A DNA stretch of 64,000 nt from positions 62,001 through 126,000 of the forward strand of contig NZ_NHYM01000006.1 of assembly GCF_003288815.1 (NCBI RefSeq), read 5' to 3'. This stretch comes from Helicobacter sp. 16-1353. GTDB taxonomy: Bacteria; Campylobacterota; Campylobacteria; Campylobacterales; Helicobacteraceae. The position numbers and the translations under genes were made by a program. Positions 48,110 to 57,686 of the stretch are shown one piece after another (position 1 is the first letter of the stretch; each line of letters opens with the position of its first letter). The notes below the pieces were generated by a model. That model saw only the letters and a program-made list of their open reading frames with translations, ran no database searches and was not told where the DNA came from.

Positions 48110-48508
48110 ATGGAAAATAACAATATAAAATTATCTATAGTAACCCCTTATGGAATGATATTTGATGGTGAAGTAAAAGCCGTAAATCTACCCGGAGAAG
48201 AGGGTGAATTTGGTGTTCTTCCCGGACATTGCGATTTTTTATCTTTGCTAAAAGCTGGGGTTATTGATATAGATATGAAAGATGGTAAAAAAGAATTAAT
48301 CGCCATAAATTGGGGATATGCTAAAGTAAATACAACAAATGTTGATATTCTAGCAAATGGTGCTGTTGCGATTACTGGTAATTCTGATAGTGAAATATCT
48401 AAAGCAATAGATAATGCAAAAAGCCTACTTGAAGATGCCGCTTCTGATAAAGTATTGCTTTCATCAGTATTACATAAAATAGAGACTAATGCTAAACAAA
48501 TTGTATAG
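48110..48508 (+). CDS. atpC: ATP synthase subunit epsilon
   Basis: 132 residues. N-terminal beta-barrel KLSIVTPYGMIFDGEVKAVNLPGEEGEFGVLPGHCDFLSLLKAG, with a short C-terminal helical hairpin. 40 bases after atpD. It closes the ATP synthase block (b', b, delta, alpha, gamma, beta, epsilon). Confidence 0.95.
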   Translation: MENNNIKLSIVTPYGMIFDGEVKAVNLPGEEGEFGVLPGHCDFLSLLKAGVIDIDMKDGKKELIAINWGYAKVNTTNVDILANGAVAITGNSDSEISKAIDNAKSLLEDAASDKVLLSSVLHKIETNAKQIV

Positions 48509-48531
48509 TAGCATATTAAGGAGTATTATTT

Positions 48532-49113
48532 TTGAGTAGTTTTTTTTCTGATATGGGAGCTATTACTTGGTTTGTTTTAGCTTGGCTATCAATCTATTTT
48601 ATAGCAAACATTTGGATTTTTATATGGAGATTTTTAAAGTTAAGCGATATTTTAAATGCAGAAAAAGGAACATTGGAATTACTTAATAATAATATGCTAC
48701 CAATAAAAGAATCTGTATTTTCTAATATCTTAAATAGTAATAAAAAAATCGATGCAGAAACGCTTAATATGTATAAAATAAAAGCTATAAAGCAACTTAC
48801 TACTGGTTTATCTATGCTTAGTATTATCTCATCAACTGCACCATTTATTGGATTATTTGGAACGGTAGTTGAGATATTGGAAGCATTTTATTACTTAGGT
48901 GGCGAGGGAAAAGTATCATTTGATATTATAGCTCCAATCATATCAAAAGCATTAATTGCTACTGCATTTGGAATATTAACAGCTATTCCAGCATATTCAT
49001 TTTATGTGCTTTTAAAAAGAAAAGCTTACGAAGCCACAACCTATCTAGATATGCAAATTAATATTATTTTAAGTGCCACAAAAGATATTAATCCTAAAAT
49101 CACATTAAAATAA
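48532..49113 (+). CDS. exbB: ExbB/TolQ-type proton channel
   Basis: 193 residues, TTG start with AAGGAG nine bases upstream. Three membrane segments: the first at about 13-32, two more in the conserved MotA/TolQ/ExbB domain, with STAPFIGLFGTVVEILEAFY and IISKALIATAFGILTAIPAYSFY. It forms the proton-driven motor with ExbD/TolR. The Tol genes (TolB, Pal) downstream suggest a TolQ role, and H. pylori annotates this position as exbB. Confidence 0.9.
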   Translation: MSSFFSDMGAITWFVLAWLSIYFIANIWIFIWRFLKLSDILNAEKGTLELLNNNMLPIKESVFSNILNSNKKIDAETLNMYKIKAIKQLTTGLSMLSIISSTAPFIGLFGTVVEILEAFYYLGGEGKVSFDIIAPIISKALIATAFGILTAIPAYSFYVLLKRKAYEATTYLDMQINIILSATKDINPKITLK

Positions 49114-49132
49114 TATCTTATAAGGAATTGTT

Positions 49133-49537
49133 TTGGGAAATAATGGTGATTTTAATTGGGACGAACTGCCAGACTTAAACATTACACCTTTGGTGGATAT
49201 TATGCTTGTTTTACTTGCAATTCTTATGGTAACAACACCAACCATTGTTTATAAAGAAGATATTGTATTAGCAAAAGGTTCTAAAACACAAAAAGTTATA
49301 GACGACCCTATTATAGAGATTAGAATAGATAAAAATAAAAATATCTATATAAAAGATTCTGTATTTTCTTATAAAAATTTTACTGATAGTTTTATTCTAT
49401 TTTCATCAACTTACAATAAAGACACAGAAGTGAGAATAAGAGCAGACAAAGATATTGTATATGGTGATGTTATATTTGTATTAAAAACTATCAAGGAAGC
49501 AGGTTTTTTAAAGGCATCTTTAATAACAAATGGCTAA
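49133..49537 (+). CDS. exbD: ExbD/TolR-type motor protein
   Basis: 134 residues, TTG start. One membrane helix, LNITPLVDIMLVLLAILMV, with the Asp of the proton path (LVDIMLVLL). The rest is periplasmic. It overlaps the next gene by 8 bases. Confidence 0.92.
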   Translation: MGNNGDFNWDELPDLNITPLVDIMLVLLAILMVTTPTIVYKEDIVLAKGSKTQKVIDDPIIEIRIDKNKNIYIKDSVFSYKNFTDSFILFSSTYNKDTEVRIRADKDIVYGDVIFVLKTIKEAGFLKASLITNG

Positions 49538-50339
49538 AACTAATAATGTAGATAATCTATACTTTGCACTTAGTGGCATTTTTGCAGTATTTTTATATAT
49601 TTTATTGCTTTTTTTTATCGCTTTTATATTAAATAGTAATAACCATATTAAAATATCGATTAACAACCCAAGTAAGATTAGTAGTATAAATGTAAGTTTA
49701 GTAGATGAAGTTATTGAGCAAATTCCACAAAATATTCCTAAAAAGCCATCTCCACAAAATACAAATAAAGGTAAAGCTAAAACTAAAGAAAGCGGTTCTA
49801 AAACTCCTATTGCAGGATTCGGGGCTAGTGATTTATTTGAAAAAATAGATACGAAAAATCTAAAACCAACAAAAGAGGATTTACCTCTTGCGGATAATAG
49901 AGATAAAATTGCATTAAATAAACAAAAAACAGATGATAATGATGCTATAAAAAATGAAAAATTAAATGAGATTCTGCAAAAAACACAAAATATAATGCAA
50001 ACTTTACAGAATCTAAATGAGAATATCTCAATATCGGATTCTGCTACTAGTAAATTTTGTGATAAATATAGTGATTATTGCAATAAATTAGCAGAATTAT
50101 TGTATTCAAATTGGAATATTAAAAGTAGTTTTGATACGACATTATCATCAACTGTGATAATTAGAATTAGTAAAGATGGAATTTTTAGCTATACTATCAA
50201 AAAAAAATCTGGTAACGACAATTTCGATAATGATTTAGAAGAATCCTTAGAAAAACTTAAAAATACAACATTTCCAACATTAGATGATGTCGATATAGAT
50301 AGATTAGAAGTAATATTTAGAAATAAAAAAGGAGATTAA
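49530..50339 (+). CDS. TolA/TonB-like energy transducer
   Basis: 269 residues, one N-terminal membrane anchor (about 12-34), a Lys/Pro-rich periplasmic spacer (IPKKPSPQNTNKGKAKTKES), coiled coil KNEKLNEILQKTQNIM, and a C-terminal domain with a Cys pair, KFCDKYSDYCNKLAELLYSNW, plus VIIRISKDGIFSY. The position between exbD and tolB suggests TolA, which spans the periplasm to Pal/TolB. It ends directly before tolB. Confidence 0.85.
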   Translation: MAKTNNVDNLYFALSGIFAVFLYILLLFFIAFILNSNNHIKISINNPSKISSINVSLVDEVIEQIPQNIPKKPSPQNTNKGKAKTKESGSKTPIAGFGASDLFEKIDTKNLKPTKEDLPLADNRDKIALNKQKTDDNDAIKNEKLNEILQKTQNIMQTLQNLNENISISDSATSKFCDKYSDYCNKLAELLYSNWNIKSSFDTTLSSTVIIRISKDGIFSYTIKKKSGNDNFDNDLEESLEKLKNTTFPTLDDVDIDRLEVIFRNKKGD

Positions 50340-51596
50340 ATGATAAAAAAGATTCTTGTTTTTTTTATTTTTATCGTTAATGCATTTGCATTTGATGCAA
50401 CTATTGAGATAATAAAAGATACAACAAAATTGCCAAATATTATGGTGGAGAATCTAAATAGTAATAAAAATAGTGCATTAACTGCTAATAAAATATATAA
50501 GATGCTTATAGCAGACCTAAAAGTTAGCGGACACTTCAATGTTTTAGAAAATAATAATGGCAATAATAATATTGATTATGCCACACAAGCAGCAAATAAT
50601 ATAAATTTGGTTGCAAAATTAGAAAGTAGTGTAAGTAAAAATGAAATTATAACAAATCTTGTTGTTTATGATATAAATATCAAACAAGTAGTATTATCCA
50701 AGCAATATACCGTAAATCAAGATTCTAGGTATCCTTTTTTGGCACATAAAATGGCTATTGATATAAATAATTATATAAAAGCACCATCGATTGATTGGAT
50801 GAATAGATTTGTAGTATTTTCAAAATATACAAAACCAGAAGAAAGCCATATTGTGGTTGCAGATTACACTCTTACATTTCAAAATACAATCATTAGAAAT
50901 GGTTTAAATATTTTTCCAAAATGGGCAAATAGCGAACAAGATAGCATATATTTTACAAAATATCTAGATTCTCCAACTCTCATAAAATACAATATTTATA
51001 CTGGTAAAATGGAGCAACTTCTATCTAGTGATGGATTACTTATAACCTCCGATGTAAGTTTAGATGGAAGTAAAGTATTACTTAGTATGGCACCTAATGG
51101 ACAACCAGATATTTACTTATATGATACTAACAAAAAATCTACTCAAAGGCTCACGAATTATAGCGGTATTGATGTTGGTGGAAATTTCATAGATAATGAA
51201 AAAGGCATTATGTTTATATCCGATAGAATGGGGTATCCAAATATTTTCTCATTAGATTTATCAACAAAATTAATCAATCAACTTGTATATCACGGAAGAA
51301 ATAATAGCTCTGCGAGTGCACATAATGAATATATTGTTTATTCAAGTAGAGAAAGTGAAAATGAATTTGGGAATAATTTATTTAACCTTTATTTAATTTC
51401 AATAAAAAGTGATTATATAAGACGATTAACTGCAAATGGTGTAAATCAAATGCCAAGATTTTCAAGAGATGGCGGGAGTATTATGTTTATAAAAAATACA
51501 GATACAGAAAGCTCACTTGGTATCATTAGATTAAACTATAATAAAAGCTATCTATTTCCTTTAGCAAATGAAAAAATACAAGCGATAGATTGGTAA
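50340..51596 (+). CDS. tolB: TolB, periplasmic beta-propeller
   Basis: 418 residues, signal peptide MIKKILVFFIFIVNAFA, TolB N-terminal domain (about 20-150), then a six-bladed propeller with NGQPDIYLYDTNKKSTQRLT, FISDRMGYPNIFSLDL and GVNQMPRFSRDGGSIMFI. Its ATG is one base beyond the TolA-like stop. It interacts with Pal and TolA to keep the outer membrane anchored. Confidence 0.95.
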   Translation: MIKKILVFFIFIVNAFAFDATIEIIKDTTKLPNIMVENLNSNKNSALTANKIYKMLIADLKVSGHFNVLENNNGNNNIDYATQAANNINLVAKLESSVSKNEIITNLVVYDINIKQVVLSKQYTVNQDSRYPFLAHKMAIDINNYIKAPSIDWMNRFVVFSKYTKPEESHIVVADYTLTFQNTIIRNGLNIFPKWANSEQDSIYFTKYLDSPTLIKYNIYTGKMEQLLSSDGLLITSDVSLDGSKVLLSMAPNGQPDIYLYDTNKKSTQRLTNYSGIDVGGNFIDNEKGIMFISDRMGYPNIFSLDLSTKLINQLVYHGRNNSSASAHNEYIVYSSRESENEFGNNLFNLYLISIKSDYIRRLTANGVNQMPRFSRDGGSIMFIKNTDTESSLGIIRLNYNKSYLFPLANEKIQAIDW

Positions 51597-51603
51597 AAAA
51601 TTA

Positions 51604-51633
51604 TTGACAATAATATTATAATTTAGCTAGAAT
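51604..51633 (+). promoter_or_regulatory. Sigma70 promoter for pal
   Basis: TTGACA (51604-51609), an 18-base spacer and TAGAAT (51628-51633), 37 bases before the pal GTG. It gives pal a second transcription start within the operon, consistent with its high expression. Confidence 0.6.
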
Positions 51634-51669
51634 ATTCACTTAATTCACAAAAAAGAGGAGAAACGAAAA

Positions 51670-52215
51670 GTGAAAAAAATATTAATCATTGGTTCATTAG
51701 TCATAGCTTTTGTAATTGCTGGGTGCTCAGAAAAAGCAGATGTAGAAGTAGATGGAACTACTACACAAGTATCATCAGATGGCACTACTACAACAACTAG
51801 CACTAGTGGAGATGGAGTGATGACTGGTTCATCATCAGATTCAGATAACGCAATGGGTGGTAATGTAAGTGGTAATGAATTACATTCAGTATATTTTGCA
51901 TTTGATAAATTCAATATAGAAGGTGATAGAAATATTCAAACAATTAAAACTAATTCGAAATTAATCACAGATAGCGTTTATGAAGTAAGAGTAGAAGGAA
52001 ATACCGATGAATGGGGAAGTGATGAATATAATTATGCACTTGGATTAAAAAGAGCCTCTTCTGTTAAAGATGCACTTGTAAATAATGATGTCCCTGTTAA
52101 TAAAATTAAGCTTGTAAGCTATGGTGAGAGCAAACCTAGATGCACAGAAAAAACAAAAGAATGCTGGAGAGAAAATAGAAGAGTTGATTTTGTTTTAATT
52201 CCAAATGCTCAATAA
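51670..52215 (+). CDS. pal: Pal, peptidoglycan-associated lipoprotein
   Basis: 181 residues, GTG start with AAGAGGAG upstream. Lipobox FVIAGCSEK with Cys19. A low-complexity Thr/Ser/Asp linker follows (TTTTSTSGDGVMTGSS). Then the OmpA-like domain with VYFAFDKFNIEGDRNIQ, VEGNTDEWGSDEYNYALGLK and GESKPRCTEKTKECWRENRR (Cys pair). It binds peptidoglycan on the inner face of the outer membrane. Confidence 0.97.
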   Translation: MKKILIIGSLVIAFVIAGCSEKADVEVDGTTTQVSSDGTTTTTSTSGDGVMTGSSSDSDNAMGGNVSGNELHSVYFAFDKFNIEGDRNIQTIKTNSKLITDSVYEVRVEGNTDEWGSDEYNYALGLKRASSVKDALVNNDVPVNKIKLVSYGESKPRCTEKTKECWRENRRVDFVLIPNAQ

Positions 52216-52248
52216 TATAGAAAATTTTTATATTTTAAGTTAATATTT

Positions 52249-53145
52249 GTGAAAGCTATATTAATTTTTATATTATTCTTTAGCCTTGTATGGGCTAAAG
52301 AACCATCTGCTTTTGAGCTACAAAATGGTAACACAAAAAAAGAAATACAAAGTATTAAAAATAAGAGTGAACAACAATCCAATAAAATATTTGAATTAGA
52401 TAATCGTGTTAAACAACTAGAAACTTCTTTAGAGGGTTTAAAAAGTATTTATGAAGGATATGCTTTAAACATAAAAGAAATAAACGATAAGATTAATACA
52501 AATGATAATACTAATATTCAAAAAAATGATATTCAAAATCTACAAGAACAAGTGCTAAACAACACAAACAATATACAATTGCTAAAAAATAGTTTAGATA
52601 GTATCAATAATGCTATCAACCAAATTCAAGAAATATTATCTGCTGAAATAGAAAAACAAAATGATAATGCTACAAAACCAATTAATACTAATAGGATAAA
52701 TGACAATAATACTACAAATCCTAAAGTTAGCACAGAATCTATAAAGGATTCTAGCAATATAGATTTTGACAAAGATACAACAAGAAGAGGTGATATTTTT
52801 AAAGAAGCTAGAAGCTTAACTTATGCAAAAAAATTCAATGAAGCAATTGCTAGATATAAATGGTTTATTGAAATTGATTATAAAAAAGCAGAATCTAATT
52901 ATATGTTAGGCAATATCGCATATGAACAAAATCGCTATAATGATGCGATTTATTATTATAAAGAGAGTGCTATTTTAGATGATAAAGCCACCTATATGCC
53001 TCGCTTACTTTTAAATAGTGCAAATTCTTTTAGAGTTTTAAAAGACATAGATAATGCAAAAAACTTTTATAATTCATTATTGTCATTATTCCCTAATAGC
53101 AATGAGGCAAAAGAAGCAAAAAGTCAATTAGATAAATTAAAATAA
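52249..53145 (+). CDS. cpoB: CpoB/YbgF, Tol-Pal system coordinator
   Basis: 298 residues, GTG start. Signal peptide KAILIFILFFSLVWAKE, then a coiled coil (about 25-140) with Asn-rich runs, and a TPR domain (about 185-298) reading ARSLTYAKKFNEAIARYKWF, SNYMLGNIAYEQNRYNDAIYYYK and the last YNSLLSLFPNSNEAKEAKSQ. It couples Tol function to cell-wall synthesis. Confidence 0.92.
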   Translation: MKAILIFILFFSLVWAKEPSAFELQNGNTKKEIQSIKNKSEQQSNKIFELDNRVKQLETSLEGLKSIYEGYALNIKEINDKINTNDNTNIQKNDIQNLQEQVLNNTNNIQLLKNSLDSINNAINQIQEILSAEIEKQNDNATKPINTNRINDNNTTNPKVSTESIKDSSNIDFDKDTTRRGDIFKEARSLTYAKKFNEAIARYKWFIEIDYKKAESNYMLGNIAYEQNRYNDAIYYYKESAILDDKATYMPRLLLNSANSFRVLKDIDNAKNFYNSLLSLFPNSNEAKEAKSQLDKLK

Positions 53146-53154
53146 AGGAATATT

Positions 53155-53706
53155 ATGAGCAAAATTGAAAAAAATCATCTAGTAGCCATAAACTATACAG
53201 TTACAGATAAGAGCAGTGGCGAGATATTAGATTCCAATAAAGACGAAGAGCAACCTTTTACCTTTTTGCTTGGACAAAATCAAGTTATTATAGGTTTAGA
53301 AAATGCCTTAATAGGAAAAGCTGTAGGAAGTAATTTTAAAGTTGAAATTAAACCTGAAGATGCATATGGAATAAAAAACCCTGATTTCTTACAAGAAGTG
53401 CCAAAAGACCAATTTAGCGGAATTGAATTAGTAAAAGGAATGACACTTTTTGGTCAAAGTGAAGATGGACAAACTATTCAAGTTATTGTTGATGAGATTG
53501 GTGAAGATTCTATTATGGTGGATTATAATCACCCACTAGCTGGAAAAACATTATTATTTGATGTAGAAGTATTATCTAGCAAAGAACCAACCCAAGAAGA
53601 AATACTAGAATTAACATCTTCATCTTGTGGTTGTGGTCATAGTTCTGGTGAATGCTGTGGTGGCTCTCATCATAAAGATGGTGAAAGTTGCTGTGGCAAA
53701 CATTAA
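53155..53706 (+). CDS. slyD: SlyD, FKBP-type isomerase and nickel chaperone
   Basis: 183 residues. FKBP core VAINYTVTDKSSGEILDS, FLLGQNQVIIGLENAL, and IF loop region FSGIELVKGMTLFG. The C-terminal tail is very Cys/His-rich (SCGCGHSSGECCGGSHHKDG..., ending CCGKH), the metal-binding tail. In nickel-using bacteria SlyD delivers Ni to hydrogenase or urease; the hyp genes at the edges of this window fit that use. Confidence 0.95.
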   Translation: MSKIEKNHLVAINYTVTDKSSGEILDSNKDEEQPFTFLLGQNQVIIGLENALIGKAVGSNFKVEIKPEDAYGIKNPDFLQEVPKDQFSGIELVKGMTLFGQSEDGQTIQVIVDEIGEDSIMVDYNHPLAGKTLLFDVEVLSSKEPTQEEILELTSSSCGCGHSSGECCGGSHHKDGESCCGKH

Positions 53707-53748
53707 TCAAATATCAATGTTTTAAAATCAATCTACAAAGGTTATTTG

Positions 53749-54666
53749 ATGAAACTTGCTTTTATTTTTCCCGGACAAGGAAGTCAAGCTATTGGAATGG
53801 GGAAAGAATTTTATGAGAATTACAGCATTGCAAAAGAATTATTTGATACTGCAAGTGATATATTAAAAATTGATATGAAAAATCTCCTTTTTGAAGATAA
53901 TGACAATATCAATAAAACACAATTTACACAACCAGCAATCTTATTAGTAAGTTATATATCATATATATTATTTAACAAGCAAAATAAAAGTATGCCTATA
54001 TTCACTTTAGGACATTCATTAGGCGAGATTACAGCAAATGTAGTGGTTAATGGAATCTCTTTTGAAAATGCGATAAGCCTAGTTTATAAAAGAGGTGAGT
54101 TAATGCAAAAAGCTTGTGATGGCTTAGAAGCTGGAATGGCTGTTGTAATGGGGCTAGATGATAATATTTTAGAAGATTTCTGTAAGCAAAAAGAAAATAT
54201 TTGGTGTGCTAACTATAATAGTGATGGACAAAATGTATTGGCTGGATTAAAAAAAGAGCTATTGAAAGCAGAAAATGAGATAAAAAATCTTGGAGCAAAA
54301 AGATTCTTAATGCTTCCTATGTCTGTTGCTAGTCATTGTCCGCTTTTAAATAGTATGTGTGATGAATTTAAAAATATTTTAGATAATGCTTTAGTGGATA
54401 ATTTTACCTCTGAAGTCATATCAAATGCAACGATGGAATCCTATAAAAGTAAAGCCAAAGCATTAGAACTTCTCACTATGCAGCTTACAAAACCTGTTTT
54501 TTACAAACAATCCATTCAAGCAAATCAAGATAGAATCGATTGCTTCATAGAGTTTGGATATGGCAATGTATTAAAAGGCTTAAATAAGCGATTAGGAAGC
54601 AAACCGACATATTGTGTTTCAAATATTTCTAGCCTTGAATCTACATTAAATGAGATAAATAAATAG
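53749..54666 (+). CDS. fabD: Malonyl-CoA:ACP transacylase FabD
   Basis: 305 residues from ATG 53749 (AAAGG seven bases upstream; TTG 53746 is an alternative). FIFPGQGSQAIGMG at the start. The active Ser is Ser90 in LGHSLGEI. Then LMQKACDGLEAGMAVVMG and MLPMSVASHCPLL. It starts fatty acid elongation. In-line with slyD and mtn. Confidence 0.96.
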   Translation: MKLAFIFPGQGSQAIGMGKEFYENYSIAKELFDTASDILKIDMKNLLFEDNDNINKTQFTQPAILLVSYISYILFNKQNKSMPIFTLGHSLGEITANVVVNGISFENAISLVYKRGELMQKACDGLEAGMAVVMGLDDNILEDFCKQKENIWCANYNSDGQNVLAGLKKELLKAENEIKNLGAKRFLMLPMSVASHCPLLNSMCDEFKNILDNALVDNFTSEVISNATMESYKSKAKALELLTMQLTKPVFYKQSIQANQDRIDCFIEFGYGNVLKGLNKRLGSKPTYCVSNISSLESTLNEINK

Positions 54667-54673
54667 GACAATA

Positions 54674-55372
54674 ATGAAAACAATAGCAATAATTGGTGCA
54701 ATGCAAGAGGAGATTACTCCGCTTTTGGCATATTTTAAAGACTATGATACAAAAAATATTGGTGGCAATTCATACTATATAGCAAATTACAAAAACTATA
54801 AAATCATAATAGCATATAGCAAGATAGGTAAGATTCACGCTGCTTTAACCTGCTCTAGTATGATTTTATGTTTTAATGCTGATTACATTATATTCACAGG
54901 CGTTGCGGGTGGATTAAGTAGTGATTTAAAGATTGGAGATATAGTTCTTGCAACCTCACTTTGCCAATATGATGTTGATATTACCGCTTTTGGACATCCA
55001 CTTGGTTTTATTCCAGAAAGTAGTGTTTATATTAATACGAATAAAATACTAAATGATATAGCAAAACAAGTAGCGAAAGATAAAAATATACCACTCAAAG
55101 ACGGCATAATCGCATCTGGCGATACCTTTGTATCTAATAGAGATAAAAAACAATGGATTATTGAGAACTTTAATGCTTGTGCTGTAGAAATGGAAGGTGC
55201 TAGTATAGCTGTTGTATCAAATTTATTAAATATTCCATTTTGTGTAATTCGCTCTATTAGTGATAGTGCAGATGATAATGCAGATATAAATTTTGATGAA
55301 TTTCTATCAACTTCTGCTATAAAAAGTGCTTCTTTTGTATTATCTATGGTTGATAAAATTATAAAAATATAG
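54674..55372 (+). CDS. mtn: 5'-methylthioadenosine/S-adenosylhomocysteine nucleosidase
   Basis: 232 residues. IIGAMQEEITPLLAYF, TGVAGGLSSDLKIGDIV, the purine site VEMEGASIAVVSN, and the catalytic Asp in RSISDSADDNA. It recycles SAH and MTA and, in epsilonproteobacteria, acts on aminofutalosine for menaquinone synthesis; that is family knowledge. It is the last gene of the train. Confidence 0.95.
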   Translation: MKTIAIIGAMQEEITPLLAYFKDYDTKNIGGNSYYIANYKNYKIIIAYSKIGKIHAALTCSSMILCFNADYIIFTGVAGGLSSDLKIGDIVLATSLCQYDVDITAFGHPLGFIPESSVYINTNKILNDIAKQVAKDKNIPLKDGIIASGDTFVSNRDKKQWIIENFNACAVEMEGASIAVVSNLLNIPFCVIRSISDSADDNADINFDEFLSTSAIKSASFVLSMVDKIIKI

Positions 55373-55413
55373 TCATCAATTTTTATCTAATTAAGGGAAT
55401 AATATTTAAGAAA

Positions 55414-55438
55414 TTTGTGAGGCTATATGCCTCACAAA
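55414..55438 (+). terminator. Hairpin after mtn
   Basis: A perfect 10-bp stem TTTGTGAGGC/GCCTCACAAA with loop TATAT, 42 bases after the mtn stop, followed by AAGGAG rather than a U-tract. It could also act on the opposite strand for katA, whose 3' end is nearby. Confidence 0.5.
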
Positions 55439-55460
55439 AGGAGTTAAACAAAGCATGAAT

Positions 55461-55486
55461 AACATATAACAATATTGTTATATGTT
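55461..55486. terminator. Perfect 26-base palindrome between mtn and katA
   Basis: AACATATAACAAT/ATTGTTATATGTT, 13 bases each side with no loop, then TTAATT. It probably serves as a bidirectional terminator for mtn and katA. Between the two hairpins sits AAAGGAGTTAAACAAAGC followed by ATG and a 4-codon frame. Confidence 0.5.
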
Positions 55487-55509
55487 TTAATTATAGAATC
55501 TTAAATGAT

Positions 55510-56958
55510 TTATAATACCAATTCCTCTACTCTCTTGCCATAAGCTAAGTCGGCTTTTTTGAAATGCTCGATTTGCTTTTTCTTAATCTCTACTGGCACA
55601 CCTTCCATTGCTCGTTTGATATTTTGGCAAAGCACCTCTTTTTGCGCATCACTCATCAATCGATACAAATCGCCCGGCTGTGTGTAGTAATCATCATCAT
55701 AATCCCTAAAGTCAAAATGCCCCGCGATGTGTGCGTCATCTTGGATTTTACTTGCATCAAAGTTCGGCTCCTCTACACCACTTTCTTCCTCATAGCCCGG
55801 TAACGAACTTGGATTGTAGTTGATAAGTCCGCCGTAGTTGCCATTTTGCATAAAGCCATCTCGGCTTGTGTTGTGATACGGGCATTTTGGCGCATTTACT
55901 GGAAGCTGAGTGTGATTTACACCAAGTCTATATCGTTGTGTGTCGCCATAGCTGAAAAGTCGCCCTTGTAGCATTCTATCCGGGCTAAAGCTAATGCCCG
56001 GCACGATGTTTGCTGGGTTGAAGGCACTTTGCTCGACTTCTGCGAAGTAGTTTTCCGGATTTTTATTTAGCTCCAAGATTCCCACTTCAATTAGTGGATA
56101 TTGCTTATGCGACCAAGTTTTAGTCAAGTCAAATGGGTGGAATCCGCAAGTTTTCGCCTCTGCCTCTGGCATAATTTGAATGCAGAATCTCCATTTTGGG
56201 AAATTGCCCTTTTCGATATTTTCATATAAATCTCGCTGTGCGGATTCTCGGCATTTACCCACGACTTCGGCTGCTTCCTCGTCTGTGTAGTTTTCGATTC
56301 CTTGCATGGATTTAAAGTGGAATTTCACCCAGAATCGCTCATTTTTCGCATTGATAAAGCTATAAGTGTGGCTTCCAAATCCGTGCATTTGGCGGAAATT
56401 CTTTGGTAGTCCTCTATCGCTCATCAGGATTGTTACTTGGTGTAAAGATTCAGGGTGCAGGCTCCAAAAGTCCCACGCCGCAGTTGCACTTCGCAAGTTT
56501 GTCTTTGGGTCTCGTTTTTGAGTGTGGATAAAATCTGGGAATTTCAACGCATCGCGGATAAAAAATACTGGAGTATTATTACCAACTAAATCCCAATTCC
56601 CTTCCTCTGTATAAACCTTTAGGGCGAATCCTCTTACATCTCGCTCCGCGTCTGCTGCACCTCGCTCACCTGCCACGGTTGAAAATCGCAAGAATACTGG
56701 AGTTTCCTTGCCGATTTTGTTGAAAACTTTGGCTTTTGTGTATTTCGTAATATCGTGGGTGATAGTTAGCTTACCATATGCCCCACTTCCCTTGGCGTGA
56801 ACCACACGCTCTGGGATTCTCTCTCTATCGAAATGTGCTAGTTTCTCTAAAAACCACACATTTTGCAATAGCATTGGTCCTCTTGGTCCCATTGTTAGGG
56901 AGTTTTGATTATTATCTACCGGGGTTCCCGTCGCTGTCGTCATTTTTAAATTTTTCAT
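55510..56958 (-). CDS. katA: Catalase KatA
   Basis: 482 residues, monofunctional small-subunit haem catalase. Conserved [16 protein letters not shown] (distal His region), [45 protein letters not shown], and the proximal [14 protein letters not shown] (haem-ligand Tyr). The ATG is preceded by AAAGGAG. Removes H2O2, typical in microaerophiles. Confidence 0.99.
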   Translation of the reverse strand: MKNLKMTTATGTPVDNNQNSLTMGPRGPMLLQNVWFLEKLAHFDRERIPERVVHAKGSGAYGKLTITHDITKYTKAKVFNKIGKETPVFLRFSTVAGERGAADAERDVRGFALKVYTEEGNWDLVGNNTPVFFIRDALKFPDFIHTQKRDPKTNLRSATAAWDFWSLHPESLHQVTILMSDRGLPKNFRQMHGFGSHTYSFINAKNERFWVKFHFKSMQGIENYTDEEAAEVVGKCRESAQRDLYENIEKGNFPKWRFCIQIMPEAEAKTCGFHPFDLTKTWSHKQYPLIEVGILELNKNPENYFAEVEQSAFNPANIVPGISFSPDRMLQGRLFSYGDTQRYRLGVNHTQLPVNAPKCPYHNTSRDGFMQNGNYGGLINYNPSSLPGYEEESGVEEPNFDASKIQDDAHIAGHFDFRDYDDDYYTQPGDLYRLMSDAQKEVLCQNIKRAMEGVPVEIKKKQIEHFKKADLAYGKRVEELVL

Positions 56959-56989
56959 AAAAATTCTCCTTTTTCAAAATTGAGATTTG

Positions 56990-57080
56990 ATTATACAACA
57001 TTAAATATTAAAAATTATTAAAAAATAAAAATTATTATTTAAAAAATATTAAAAACAATACTAATATCTTATGAAAGCGT
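56990..57080 (-). promoter_or_regulatory. AT-rich katA upstream region, possible Fur/PerR site
   Basis: About 90 bases upstream of katA are nearly pure A/T with repeated ATTAAAAATTATTAAAAAAT and TTATTATTTAAAAA strings, like epsilonproteobacterial Fur/PerR boxes. I cannot define a single operator by eye. Confidence 0.25.
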
Positions 57081-57140
57081 CGCTAAAATTTAGTAAGATT
57101 TTATAATCTAAGCCAATAAAAATTGGACTTAGATTTGATT

Positions 57141-57686
57141 TTAGCCTACAAGAGCACGATTTGCGTATAATTCACCAAGCTCAAAAGCTTTCTTATTTAC
57201 ATCTGCAACCTTAGCAGGAACTTTTGAAAGCATAGTTTCATAAACAATATCTCTATCAACACATTTAGTAAGTGTAACTGTGATTGCAAGTGCAACAACA
57301 GATTGCGTTACGGCATTGCCTACTTCCTCTTTTGCGATAGTTATAATAGGAATCTTGTAGATTCTATATTTTTCATAATCCTCTTTTGCAGGATTTACTA
57401 GATTACTTTCAACTACAACTATTGCATTGTCTTTCAAATCAACCTTGAATTGATTGTAGCTGATTTGTGCCGTTGAAAGCATAAAATCGATTGATTGTGC
57501 ATATGGATATAGAATCTCATTATTATCAAGTAAAATATCAACCTTAGTAGGACCGCCACGAACTTGGCTCGTATAAGTCGCTGCTTTCACTCCATAGCCT
57601 TTATCCTTGATTTTCGCTTCTGCTAGAATCTCCCCAGCTAATAAAACACCCTGTCCCCCAACACCTGTAAAGCGAAGCTCTGTCAT
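57141..57686 (-). CDS. oorC: 2-oxoglutarate:acceptor oxidoreductase gamma subunit OorC
   Basis: 181 residues, pyruvate/ketoisovalerate gamma-domain. RFTGVGGQGVLLAGEILAEA, SQVRGGPTKVDILLDN. It overlaps oorB by 4 bases. Last of oorDABC. Confidence 0.95.
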   Translation of the reverse strand: MTELRFTGVGGQGVLLAGEILAEAKIKDKGYGVKAATYTSQVRGGPTKVDILLDNNEILYPYAQSIDFMLSTAQISYNQFKVDLKDNAIVVVESNLVNPAKEDYEKYRIYKIPIITIAKEEVGNAVTQSVVALAITVTLTKCVDRDIVYETMLSKVPAKVADVNKKAFELGELYANRALVG

